Positions 1 through 8,729 of a DNA stretch of 64,000 nucleotides are shown here, piece by piece. The DNA is from an uncultured Chitinophagaceae bacterium. Lineage in GTDB: Bacteria; Bacteroidota; Bacteroidia; Chitinophagales; Chitinophagaceae. How positions within the stretch are numbered: position 1 is the first letter of the stretch; every line of letters starts with the position of its first letter. The notes beneath the pieces were generated by a model that was given only the letters and a program-made list of their open reading frames with translations, had not been told where the DNA came from and did not search any database. The DNA is taken from contig CALGAP010000023.1 in assembly GCA_937958995.1 (NCBI GenBank), positions 1 through 64,000 of the forward strand, in the 5' to 3' direction. The position numbers and the translations under genes were made by a program.

Positions 1-88
1 AGTTTTTGGGATTATTTAATTGAGTAGTTTCTTTAAAGTTAATCCCAAACTGTCAGATCATATTGTAGCTATTTCATCTAAAGTTTAA

Positions 89-610
89 TTAGTCTTCTTT
101 TACTTTCGTGGGTTCGCCTTTCTCTTTCTTGATCTTTTTGTCGCCATCCTTGATCTTTACTTCATCGCCATCGCGTTTTTCCTTGTAATCGCCATTCTTG
201 AATTTCATTTCATCGCCATCAATTTTCAGCTTGAAGTCTTCGCCTTTAATCTTCAGTTCGTCTCCGTCCACTTTTACTTTCGTATCATCAAAGCTGAAAC
301 TGCCATCGTCTTCGCGAATCAAATAGCCATTCACAACAAATCTTCCTTTGCCATATACGGTATCGCCCGTATTGGTGTTTATATAAAATTCAACCGGCCT
401 ATCGTTATCGCGGTTATACGTTGTTCTGCTATCTGCATCATAATACAGATCCACCGGGGCGCCGGTATTGAGATCTACATAATGAGTGTTTTTAACTTCT
501 GCGTTCTCGTTGGCAATACGATCCTGGTCTTGATTGTCGTTTGTGTCCTGGCAGGCGGCAAACACCATCACTGATGCGGCGATTGCAACTACTTGCTTTA
601 TCCTTTTCAT
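89..610 (-). CDS. Lipoprotein with three 16-residue charged repeats
   Basis: A 173-residue protein with a lipoprotein signal: hydrophobic stretch at residues 7-19 and lipobox ending in Cys20 (VFAAC), so it is probably anchored in the envelope. Residues 41-110 form a Tyr/Asp-rich segment. Residues 111-158 are three back-to-back 16-residue repeats of the form K-x-K-x-D-G-D-E-x-K-x-K-x-x-D-x, followed by a Lys/Glu-rich tail. The alternation of charged and hydrophobic positions with DGDE turns suggests stacked short beta-strands or a polyampholyte, possibly ion-binding through DGDE; that is inference. I do not recognise a named family. The gene stands alone, 132 bases downstream of the cyclase gene on the same strand. 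Confidence 0.8.
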   Translation of the reverse strand: MKRIKQVVAIAASVMVFAACQDTNDNQDQDRIANENAEVKNTHYVDLNTGAPVDLYYDADSRTTYNRDNDRPVEFYINTNTGDTVYGKGRFVVNGYLIREDDGSFSFDDTKVKVDGDELKIKGEDFKLKIDGDEMKFKNGDYKEKRDGDEVKIKDGDKKIKKEKGEPTKVKED

Positions 611-742
611 AATTTAAAATTTGGCTTATATAGAGCAACAATTGTGCACGGGTAGTGAGTGGGCATCTTTTTGCGAAAAGTTTACACGCTGTGGGGAATG
701 CACGCCACAAAACGAATGATTTTATCCGCGATGTGATTTGTG

Positions 743-1852
743 TCAAAACTGTAGAGAGAAAATTTCTGTGGAAAATTCCTTCCCTTTGAGATCATATTTA
801 CCCAAAGGCACTGCCAGTTCACTGTTAAGATTGCAAGCGGTTACGAATTCTTTTGAAGCGACAAAGCGTTGACCTAATTCACTGCTGATAGAACGCAATC
901 GCGAAGTGGTATTCATAATATCTCCGCTCATTGCCAGGTCTTTCTTAATCACTCCAATTTCACCTACAGTCACTTCGCCGGCATGCACGCCTATCCTGAA
1001 TTCCGGGACCACGTTATATGTTCTTTGGAAATAAGTTTTATTGCGCAGTAGTATTTTCCTGCAATCAAGCAGGGCTTTTACACATTGCCGGTTTGAACGT
1101 TCGTCTTTTATTTTCCACGACGCCACCACTTCATCGCCCACGTATTGATATATCTGTCCATTATTTTCAAGCAGTGCGGTGGATATAAAGTATATGAAAT
1201 CACGGATAAAACGAAAATATCGCCTGTTGCCGAGCTGCTCCGCAATAGGAGTGGAATCCACCAGGTCGATGAACATTACAATCCTGTTTTCAATGCGCGG
1301 CGTGAGATATTTTCCCGAAAGAATATCGATAAAAACGCCGGGAGAATATTTTTCATTGACTTCGATAAAAAGAATCGTAAACAGAAATACCGCCATCCAC
1401 CGCGTGAAATGCGGAATGATCATCGAGGCTTTATAGATTTCGTGGTAGTAGCGATTGAATTCACCAATATCTTCCGGCGTGGGTTGTCTTTCAATCAGCC
1501 ATATATAGGTAAAATGAAGAACAAAGTTGAGGACAAAGGCCGCCGCGGCCATCGCGATAATCTTTATGCAAAGGCTTAACCATAATGGTAAATGCCTGGC
1601 TACCCGTTTCAGAATATACACCAGCAAATAAGCCATCAGCAGGCAGACACCAAATATCATAACGATACGCACCACCAGCACAGTGGTGGTATTGATGTTC
1701 CAGGCATCGGGATTGAACTGTACGTGCTCGAAGTAAAATCGGTACAGGTATACAGCGGTATCAATGATGGTCCAGAATGCAGCTATAGCCAGCACCAGTT
1801 TTACGCGGTACCGGCCTGCTACATTGAATGGTATGCGAATGCGTAGTTTCAT
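743..1852 (-). CDS. Membrane-bound class III nucleotide cyclase with non-canonical specificity residues
   Basis: A 369-residue protein. About four membrane segments lie at residues 17-38, 57-80, 91-119 and 150-165, then a class III cyclase domain at about 188-365. The catalytic set is complete: metal-binding Asp196 (FIDLVDST) and Asp240 (YVGDEVV), and Asn314/Arg318 (MNTTSR). Spacing between these matches the classical mycobacterial enzyme Rv1625c (44 residues between metal Asp residues, four between Asn and Arg). Against that template the two purine-specifying positions are Gln236 instead of Lys and Ala307 instead of Asp/Thr, so ATP cannot be assumed as substrate. It is the last gene of a four-gene operon, 11 bases after an HD-PycTM gene. 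It could be an ordinary adenylate cyclase with relaxed residues or a pyrimidine (Pycsar-like) cyclase. Confidence 0.88.
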   Translation of the reverse strand: MKLRIRIPFNVAGRYRVKLVLAIAAFWTIIDTAVYLYRFYFEHVQFNPDAWNINTTTVLVVRIVMIFGVCLLMAYLLVYILKRVARHLPLWLSLCIKIIAMAAAAFVLNFVLHFTYIWLIERQPTPEDIGEFNRYYHEIYKASMIIPHFTRWMAVFLFTILFIEVNEKYSPGVFIDILSGKYLTPRIENRIVMFIDLVDSTPIAEQLGNRRYFRFIRDFIYFISTALLENNGQIYQYVGDEVVASWKIKDERSNRQCVKALLDCRKILLRNKTYFQRTYNVVPEFRIGVHAGEVTVGEIGVIKKDLAMSGDIMNTTSRLRSISSELGQRFVASKEFVTACNLNSELAVPLGKYDLKGKEFSTEIFSLQF

Positions 1853-1863
1853 GCAAGCGCAAA

Positions 1864-3111
1864 CTAAAAGGGTGATATCGACGGTTCATTGATGATGGAT
1901 TGCTGTGGGGTGTGTAATAGCATGGCCAACACAAATGCAGTCACTGATACCAGAATGCCGATCATGAAAATGGTATAAGCCAGTCGCACCAGCCTGTACT
2001 TCCTGCCCAGGATCACACCGATATGATAGATGTCCTGGATCACCGAACCATACAGGTAATCAGGATCGCGCATCATGGTATTCATTGCCCACTTGTATTC
2101 ATCCAGGCTTGTGCGGTGAAAATTGCCGAAGAAAAGCAGGTTTACCTTTTTGTTCAGTATCTCTTCTCTTGTAAAACTGCCCTGGCTCACCTTTGGCCTG
2201 GTTGCCAGGATGGCTACGATAATGGTTGCCAGCGATGAAGTAAGGAAAAGAATGGTAGGAATGGTAAGGTGCGTGTCTACTTCAATACGCCTGATCAGCA
2301 CACTCAGTATCACTGATATGATGATGGCATTTACACTGATCAGGATGCTTGCCTTACCGTCGGCCATATTACTCAGCTCAAGATGGTTTTCAGAAGTCAG
2401 TCGCAGCATAGTCTGAATGCCCTTCGTGAGCAAGGCATTTTTTCTTTTTATATCCAATTCATCCTGCGGGTTCACGTCGGGAAGAATACTGCCTGAGGCA
2501 TTTACTATATCGCGTTTGCTGACCTTTTTTCGAAAACGCTCGATATTTTTTTCTTTACCCTCCTGCAAAAGTCCGCGGCAGTAGTCTGTAAAAAACTGGT
2601 GACGCTCCAGCAGTTCAAGCGTGTTTTTTTCCCAGTCCATCACCAGCGTATTCATCTTGCGCAGCGTCAGCTCTTTCTTCATGGCCTTGTTGGTCTTCTT
2701 AAAATCGTCCATGCCGAAATGGTAGGTGTCCGCATCGCAGAGAATTTTTTCCTGCAAGGTCTGCGGTGAAGGTGGGAACCTGGTTATTTTGATCAGCGAA
2801 GCCACTTTCTGCAGAAAGCCTTCATCCTGTACGCGCGGTCCTACAAAGGCGCGCATCAGCTCCACGCTTTTCTCCTCGTGGTTGGCGGGCTCCGTCATCA
2901 GGTGGCCCGTGTCGTGAAACCAGGCAGCCACCAGCAATTCGGTCAGTTCATTCTGATCGAGGTCGTACTGACCCGCGATCTCCTGCCCTCGCCGTACCAC
3001 AGATTTGGTGTGATCGAGATTATGAAAAACCAGGTTGTCCTGGTAGTACTTGTCGAATAATTCGTAAACGTACTTTTCAGAGTCCTTTATGATACCGTTG
3101 TTGCTTGACAT
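1864..3111 (-). CDS. HD-domain protein fused to a Pycsar-type transmembrane effector module
   Basis: A 415-residue protein. Residues 15-135 look like an HD phosphohydrolase: H30/H34 (FHNLDHT), H66-D67 (WFHDTGH) and D126/D128 (CDADTYHFG), the metal ligands expected for phosphodiesterase or nucleotidase activity. Residues 140-225 are a charged helical linker. Residues 235-403 resemble the Pycsar effector transmembrane module (PycTM): a MADGKAS-I-L-I-S-V-N lead-in, a helix pair at about 255-273 and 283-303, and a last helix near 383-403. In characterised Pycsar systems a cyclic pyrimidine nucleotide triggers such an effector to damage the inner membrane. Here a cyclase gene starts 11 bases downstream and a large phosphoesterase-barrel gene ends 9 bases upstream. 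The HD part could degrade the signal or gate the pore. HD-PycTM proteins also occur alone, so pairing is inferred from adjacency. Confidence 0.85.
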   Translation of the reverse strand: MSSNNGIIKDSEKYVYELFDKYYQDNLVFHNLDHTKSVVRRGQEIAGQYDLDQNELTELLVAAWFHDTGHLMTEPANHEEKSVELMRAFVGPRVQDEGFLQKVASLIKITRFPPSPQTLQEKILCDADTYHFGMDDFKKTNKAMKKELTLRKMNTLVMDWEKNTLELLERHQFFTDYCRGLLQEGKEKNIERFRKKVSKRDIVNASGSILPDVNPQDELDIKRKNALLTKGIQTMLRLTSENHLELSNMADGKASILISVNAIIISVILSVLIRRIEVDTHLTIPTILFLTSSLATIIVAILATRPKVSQGSFTREEILNKKVNLLFFGNFHRTSLDEYKWAMNTMMRDPDYLYGSVIQDIYHIGVILGRKYRLVRLAYTIFMIGILVSVTAFVLAMLLHTPQQSIINEPSISPF

Positions 3112-3120
3112 ACATATGTA

Positions 3121-6100
3121 TTAAAACGTGAGATTAAGTTTTGTGCCGATGGTAAAATTGAATACCGGTTTTTCGTTCGAGAAGGCGATGGTGGCCGACA
3201 CGAGCACCATATTATAAGGTACCAGGTAAAAGCCACCGCCATAAGCATAATGCCATTTGCGACTGCTCTCGCCCCTGTACCACACTCTGCCCACGTCGTT
3301 GAACACTACCAGCCCCACCTGCCCGGGGATTACATAATTCTTGCTATCAAATAATCTTATACGAAATTCGAGGCTGCCATAAGCCAGTGAATGACCGCTG
3401 AACCTGTTTTTACGAAAGCCGCGCAGGAAATTGTTGGCGCCCAGGTTCATTGCCTGGAAGTATTCAAAGTCGTTGCTGAAAATATGACCGCCTCCCAAGC
3501 GAAGCACCGATACCACTTTTGCCGGGTCGTTCAGGCTGGAGTACACTACCATATCCGATTGAATCTTCGTTACATGATTCGCGTTATCCGTAACGGGGCG
3601 CATTTCTGAAAACTCCGAATACCAGTTGACACCGCGCGTGGGAAACAACTCATTGTTCAGCGTGTTGATCTGTATGCCGAGTTTCAAACCAGCATAGGTT
3701 TTTTTTGAATACACATCCATGGAATCAAGACCGGCAGCAGAAGGTTTGGCGAGAATATAGTCCTGGTTCTTTTCCGGCGAGTTCCAGTAGTGGAAGATCG
3801 AAGGCCCGGCGGTGAAACTGATATAATTGCCCATTTTTCTCCTGAGCAAAACGTCGGCATTGAAGTAACTGTAACGTACGCGGTAGAAGCGGATATCTTT
3901 GTCTTCGTCCAGCTTTGTTTCATTGCCAAAACCATAGAAATTATTGAGCACGGGATTCACCAGTTCCGTATTCACCACGAGATCGGTTTTTCTCAATACA
4001 TCAGTAAATTGCCCGCGATAGGTAATTTGATAGGCTTTTTGGCCAATGGCAAATAAAGTATTCAACCGTTGATCCGAGGCAAAAGGCTCTTTTCGAAAAC
4101 CATATTTTCGGTACCATAAACCGCCGCCAATCAAAAAGCCATCATCGCCATTGTAACCGATATTGAGGCGGGGAAAACGCCATATATTGTATTCATACTC
4201 GTTATAGTCGAAGTAATTCACGCGTGGATCGTTGCTGAAGCGCGGACGCGAGCCGCTGCTGCGCGAAACGAAATTGTTTTCCGACACCTGGTCGTACAGG
4301 TAGTTGCGGATATTACCACTTACGTTAAATGTATCTGCCCCCTTACCGCCGATTACGCGAATGAAGATACCCGATGAGCGGTCGGCCTTAATGTTGAAAT
4401 AATCATTTCCATTAAAGCCATACAGCCTTAACTCTTTCGTATCTTTCGGATCGAATACGCGGTCATACTTTACAAAACTGGTGTCTTTGTTGATTTGTGA
4501 AATCACGTGCACCCTGATCTTGCCATCTTTTTCTTTCGTGACTGTGAAATATTCCGTTTCATTACTACCTAATATGTTTACATACCTCGACAGGAATTTG
4601 TAGTAATCATCAGCCGCTTTGGCCAGGTGACCGCGCCGGCTTTTTAATTTTTCATAGATCTTGTTTCCACTGATCGCATATATCTCGGCTGGCAACTGCT
4701 TCACGGCCTTGTCAAGTACCGAATCAGGCATTTGTGCAATAAAAATGCTGGTGATGCTGTCCCACTCGCGGCGGGTGAGTTCGTTCAGGAACAACCTGTC
4801 GAAATGCCGGGTGCTAAAACCCAGGTGCTTCACGTCGGGAATTCTGTGGCGAAAACCTTTCAGGAATGGTAGCTGGCGGATAGATGTGTATTGCAACAGC
4901 AAACCATCGGAGAAAAAGAATGCCTGGTCGCGGTCTTTAGGAATGGGATAATAAATTTTTCCCTGGCCCGTATCCTGAACGCCCCATTTCCATTGATCGA
5001 GATGGCGGTCCCAGTCGGCCACTAGGATATCGAGCAATCTTGCTTTCAGCACCTCTTTCTGCTTCACGCGGTGGTCGTTGTTTTCGATCAGCTTGCCGAT
5101 GATGTTGATAGAGCTCTTGGTGTCTGATCCGTCCCACGAAGCATCTTTCGGCTCCAGTATCACCACTTTGTTGGCAAACAAGGGGCGGTAATAGCCGAAT
5201 GCAGGATCGTCGGGCACTATGAAAAATTCGGGTTTAGCGTGCGGAATTTTGGCGGATGTGGCCAACGAATACAATACCATCGGCGCGTAAGGATGCGCCG
5301 CTGAGATCATATCCTGCACAATATCTTCTGCAATGCTGCCGCGCAACCCGGCGGGTATCACGGCATCAGGTTCTTTGTCGATGGTGCGCAGCGCCCATGA
5401 TTTTCCATCCTTATCTTCCAGTGAGAGCGATTTCGTCTGCTTGCCGCCACCCATGCGTATGATCTTGAAGCCGCCTTTCTCTTCATTCAACCTGAACACT
5501 TTAAAATTCACCGGCTGCGACCAGACCTTGCGATAATTTTTTCCGAGAAAAAATTTTCTAAATCCCGAAGCGTGATCGTACTGGTTACTGGCCGGCGCCA
5601 GCACAAAGTCTTTGTACGCGGGTATGTCGTCCGTGGTGGTATCTTTTTCCAGTGGGGGCAGTTCTGAAAAATCAAGAATTACATCAGAATATCTTTCCCT
5701 GGCGGTTGATGAGTCGGCCTCAACGGTATAAAAACTGGTGCGTACTGTTTTGTTTTTTGAAATATCCAGCACGGCAAAGCCCAGCGAAGCATTGGCAAAA
5801 AGTGATTTCCTGTTTGTATTCACGCGCGTCACCTTACAGCCGCTGCCGCTTACGATATAGTGATACCCGCTGTCATCTTTCAGCAATTGCAGGTTGTGTT
5901 CATGTCCGTTGGCAAATATTATATTGGGATGGGAAGAGGTAGCAGCTTTTATCTGCCTGATCATATTCTGGTAAGCAGGATGCGGCAGGTCTTGTATATT
6001 TCCGAATATACCACGCGCTATGGGGTAAATGGAACCTATAACCGGCAGCGGGATATATAATTTGCTATTAAGATCGGTGAAAGGGAAAATATGTTGCTTA

Positions 6101-6786
6101 ACACCATAGTAGCCCCCGTGAATGCCATTGCTTCTGAAGGGATGGTGCGAGGCTAGTATCACGAGCTTGTTGTAATGGTCGCGCAGCAGTTCACTGAGCG
6201 CGAGAATGAATTCGCTTTCCGTTTTACAATCGCAGTCAGATTCAATATCGGGCTTCTCGTTGGGGTGCAACCACCATTGACTATCGAAAGCAATCAGCAC
6301 CACATCATCACTAAGTTTTATATCTACCGGGCCCGGGCAGCCATCGCGCGGGATGAAGGAGACATTTTCATCGCCGAGTTGATTTACGTAAGCCTGCTGC
6401 CGCAGGATGGCATCGTAACCATAACGGGCGCCATTTTCCCAGTCGTGATTGCCAGGAATCATATATACTTTGGCAGGCGTGTTTTTCGCTATGTTTACCT
6501 GCGTGTCCAGCACGGCGCGGATGGTGGTATAGTTTACGTCTGCATCGTCGGGCAGGCCATGCTGGTACACGTTGTCGCCCAGGTAGACAATCGTTGTTTT
6601 CTTATCGAGCTCGAACATTTTTTTGATAGCCGCTACCACGGGATGTTTCCCGTTGCGAAAAGCGCCGCCATCACCCACTAAAATGATTCGCGCCTGCACG
6701 CTGTCCTGGGTCTTCATTTTCTGTGCAAAACCAGTAGTGGCAAGCAATAAAAGGTATAGTGAGAACAACAATTGATTCATGTTCAT
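3121..6786 (-). CDS. Metallophosphoesterase - kinase-like domain - BamA/D15-type outer-membrane barrel fusion
   Basis: A 1221-residue exported protein with a signal peptide ending near residue 21 (TTGFAQ). Residues 30-345 are a calcineurin-like phosphoesterase: GDGG (Asp39), LGDNVY (Asp71), GNHDW (His114), ASHHP (about 212-216) and NGHEH (about 293-297). Residues 425-740 form a second globular domain with DWDRHLDQW (591-599) and KDRDQAF (617-623); these resemble the catalytic-loop and metal-binding motifs of atypical kinase-like folds (CotH/Fam20/HipA type), with Arg467/Lys471 upstream. From about residue 860 to the end the sequence is a C-terminal barrel of the surface-antigen/BamA class. 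Phosphoesterase-barrel proteins are known in Bacteroidota; the kinase reading of the middle is inference. Its start overlaps the preceding stop (ATGA), showing translational coupling within the operon. Confidence 0.85.
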   Translation of the reverse strand: MNMNQLLFSLYLLLLATTGFAQKMKTQDSVQARIILVGDGGAFRNGKHPVVAAIKKMFELDKKTTIVYLGDNVYQHGLPDDADVNYTTIRAVLDTQVNIAKNTPAKVYMIPGNHDWENGARYGYDAILRQQAYVNQLGDENVSFIPRDGCPGPVDIKLSDDVVLIAFDSQWWLHPNEKPDIESDCDCKTESEFILALSELLRDHYNKLVILASHHPFRSNGIHGGYYGVKQHIFPFTDLNSKLYIPLPVIGSIYPIARGIFGNIQDLPHPAYQNMIRQIKAATSSHPNIIFANGHEHNLQLLKDDSGYHYIVSGSGCKVTRVNTNRKSLFANASLGFAVLDISKNKTVRTSFYTVEADSSTARERYSDVILDFSELPPLEKDTTTDDIPAYKDFVLAPASNQYDHASGFRKFFLGKNYRKVWSQPVNFKVFRLNEEKGGFKIIRMGGGKQTKSLSLEDKDGKSWALRTIDKEPDAVIPAGLRGSIAEDIVQDMISAAHPYAPMVLYSLATSAKIPHAKPEFFIVPDDPAFGYYRPLFANKVVILEPKDASWDGSDTKSSINIIGKLIENNDHRVKQKEVLKARLLDILVADWDRHLDQWKWGVQDTGQGKIYYPIPKDRDQAFFFSDGLLLQYTSIRQLPFLKGFRHRIPDVKHLGFSTRHFDRLFLNELTRREWDSITSIFIAQMPDSVLDKAVKQLPAEIYAISGNKIYEKLKSRRGHLAKAADDYYKFLSRYVNILGSNETEYFTVTKEKDGKIRVHVISQINKDTSFVKYDRVFDPKDTKELRLYGFNGNDYFNIKADRSSGIFIRVIGGKGADTFNVSGNIRNYLYDQVSENNFVSRSSGSRPRFSNDPRVNYFDYNEYEYNIWRFPRLNIGYNGDDGFLIGGGLWYRKYGFRKEPFASDQRLNTLFAIGQKAYQITYRGQFTDVLRKTDLVVNTELVNPVLNNFYGFGNETKLDEDKDIRFYRVRYSYFNADVLLRRKMGNYISFTAGPSIFHYWNSPEKNQDYILAKPSAAGLDSMDVYSKKTYAGLKLGIQINTLNNELFPTRGVNWYSEFSEMRPVTDNANHVTKIQSDMVVYSSLNDPAKVVSVLRLGGGHIFSNDFEYFQAMNLGANNFLRGFRKNRFSGHSLAYGSLEFRIRLFDSKNYVIPGQVGLVVFNDVGRVWYRGESSRKWHYAYGGGFYLVPYNMVLVSATIAFSNEKPVFNFTIGTKLNLTF

Positions 6787-7634
6787 CTTTTCTTATGGTA
6801 TTTGAAGAGCAAAATATTCGCCACTCCCTTGTCGGCCGCTTCATTGGAGATTACCAGGTCTCCTGCGGGCGTAAATGTCAAACCTTCAGGTTGTTTGAAG
6901 AGTTTTTCGTCGAGGCGGTACGCAATTCTCGGCTCCCCCTTGCCATCGGTGATCACCAGCAGACTGTTCACCGCCGATATGAGGTACAATTCTTTGGTGA
7001 CGGGGTGAACGGCCGAGGCTGATGGTTTAAACTTCAGACTCCTCTCGCCCAGCATGATTGCAATCTTTTGTACATCGATGGTTTCCGTAGAATCGAGATA
7101 TTGTTTGGTTACCGGGTCAAAAAAGTATTTGGTGACCGTTGGCTTCTTGTCAACATCGCAATCTTTACAGACCAGCGCAATCTTATGCGCGGCGCTGTCG
7201 TAATAAAGACTTTCAAATTCGTTGCCCTTTGACGGAAAAATTGCGTCTGCCTTCAATACATTGTGATCCGGGCCAAAGGTGAATACCTCAATATGGCCAT
7301 TACTCTGCAAAGCATAAAAGATAGTATCGATCATCAGTATCTCTTCATAATCGCCTGCACCGGAAAATTTCCATTTGCGTATGTGGTGGCGACCAGGCAA
7401 ATGAATTTTGTACAGCCAGCCAAATTCATCGTTGATGGCAAATACACTGGTATCTTTCGCGTAGTAGGCTAACCCCGAGATTTCATCCAGTTCGATCGGC
7501 AGCTTGAGTATCCATGGTTTTGAAAAATCATATCCCTCCGGGCTTTCATACTTTGCTTTGGTGTCTTCGTGGCAGCGCGAAAAAAGCAGCATGAAAAGCC
7601 CGGCAATTATTAGTCTCGAAATCGTGTGTTGCAT
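6783..7634 (-). CDS. SdiA-regulated-type beta-propeller lipoprotein
   Basis: A 283-residue lipoprotein: hydrophobic leader then lipobox LLFSRC with Cys21. The body resembles the SdiA-regulated domain family, with ELDEISGLAYY near residues 50-60, FAINDEFGWLYKI near 70, GDYEEI near 93 and GNEFESLYYD near 140. These are typical blades of a phytase-like or NHL-like propeller. Members are usually periplasmic or surface proteins of unknown function; some are annotated as putative esterases. It is the first gene of a minus-strand operon and overlaps the next gene by four bases, so its product probably works with the phosphoesterase-barrel protein in the envelope. No catalytic triad could be assigned by eye. 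Confidence 0.75.
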   Translation of the reverse strand: MQHTISRLIIAGLFMLLFSRCHEDTKAKYESPEGYDFSKPWILKLPIELDEISGLAYYAKDTSVFAINDEFGWLYKIHLPGRHHIRKWKFSGAGDYEEILMIDTIFYALQSNGHIEVFTFGPDHNVLKADAIFPSKGNEFESLYYDSAAHKIALVCKDCDVDKKPTVTKYFFDPVTKQYLDSTETIDVQKIAIMLGERSLKFKPSASAVHPVTKELYLISAVNSLLVITDGKGEPRIAYRLDEKLFKQPEGLTFTPAGDLVISNEAADKGVANILLFKYHKKR

Positions 7635-7762
7635 AGCGGTTCATCGTATAAACTATGCTTCATGGGGGGAAAAATTGATGCCATCACTGGATTTGGACTT
7701 ATCATACAGGTAGGGTTCCATTACCCGGCAGCTGGGGAATATATTCTACAAATACCCCTCGT

Positions 7763-8659
7763 TTAAGTTCGTTTCCTGTTTACAATGATGCTTAATTTCA
7801 GGCTCAGACTGAAGTAGCCATCGTTTTTTTCAGGGTTGCCCCTTCGCCCGCCACCTGCCGCGCCTGGTCTGCGCCGGTCTGACAGCGTTGCGGCGAGACT
7901 GGCCATGGAGGGGTTGAGGTACTGATAAAACAAAGCCGGGTCTATATATCGGTCGCTTACGTCGTCGAGATAATCGGTATTCAAAAACCGATAAATGAAT
8001 TCCCATCTTATATTGAACAGCGCCGATGCTTCATACTTCAGCCCAAAGCCCAGGGGAAAATTGATCTGCGTGGTTTTATAGGGTAGGCGTTCAGGAAAAG
8101 TTGGAAAACCCTGGCCTTCTGTGCGTAGGGGTGAAAGAGAAATCCATTGTCCATTATGGAAGGTTTTGGGGTCAAATGAAAAAATTCCAACTCCTGCTGC
8201 CAGGTAAGGCGAAAGTCTCGTGCTGTATTCGTAAGGGTCCTGGAGCAACGATAGTGGATGGAATTCGAACATGAGCAGGCATTCCGTAATACGGCTTTTA
8301 AAATGCAGATTTCTGTTGTAGCGGTTTACGGCGTCTGAAATATTTCTTCTCAATACACTATCAGCTGCATTTACGTTGCCAAAAGCAATCTCCAGTCTTC
8401 CTCCGATCGTATACCTATAAAGGAACGAAACAAATGCCCCGGCGCAGGGCCTGGTACAATTCCAATTAATGTCTTTGTAAAATGGTTTTGATCTTCCGGG
8501 TTTTCCGCCTAAATCTGTCAGGCAGTTCATAGCGCCGATTGATAATCCTGTTTCGGCTATTATTAATCTGTCGAAATACTGGTCGTTGTAATAATAGGTT
8601 TGCGCGTGGCAAACAGAGATGAGTGCGGACAAAATCCCGAGCAGCAAGAATCTTTTCAT
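7763..8659 (-). CDS. Outer-membrane beta-barrel protein, DUF6089-like
   Basis: A 298-residue exported protein with a signal peptide (residues 1-19, cleavage after CHAQ). The rest is a series of amphipathic strands ending in FSLSLKLSIIV, typical of small outer-membrane barrels. The GLSIGAMNCLTDLGG stretch near residues 37-51 and the YLAAGVGIFSFDP segment are like the DUF6089 family of Bacteroidota, whose role is not known. A short Arg/Gly-rich insertion (RRRPGAAGGGRRG, about residues 262-274) sits before the last strands and probably forms an external or periplasmic loop. The gene stands alone between the signalling operon and nth. Confidence 0.7.
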   Translation of the reverse strand: MKRFLLLGILSALISVCHAQTYYYNDQYFDRLIIAETGLSIGAMNCLTDLGGKPGRSKPFYKDINWNCTRPCAGAFVSFLYRYTIGGRLEIAFGNVNAADSVLRRNISDAVNRYNRNLHFKSRITECLLMFEFHPLSLLQDPYEYSTRLSPYLAAGVGIFSFDPKTFHNGQWISLSPLRTEGQGFPTFPERLPYKTTQINFPLGFGLKYEASALFNIRWEFIYRFLNTDYLDDVSDRYIDPALFYQYLNPSMASLAATLSDRRRPGAAGGGRRGNPEKNDGYFSLSLKLSIIVNRKRT

Positions 8660-8729
8660 ATATACGGATGATTTGTACTGCCCGCGGGGAGTATTGCTTA
8701 CGGTGAAGGGAGAGCGAAGATAGGGGATT

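Noticed and set aside
492..746. 84-codon minus-strand frame between the lipoprotein and cyclase genes
   Set aside because: It overlaps the start of the lipoprotein gene in another frame, lacks a protein-like composition and has no recognisable motif.
1145..1579. 144-codon plus-strand frame opposite the cyclase
   Set aside because: Inside the cyclase gene, with no start context or recognisable sequence.
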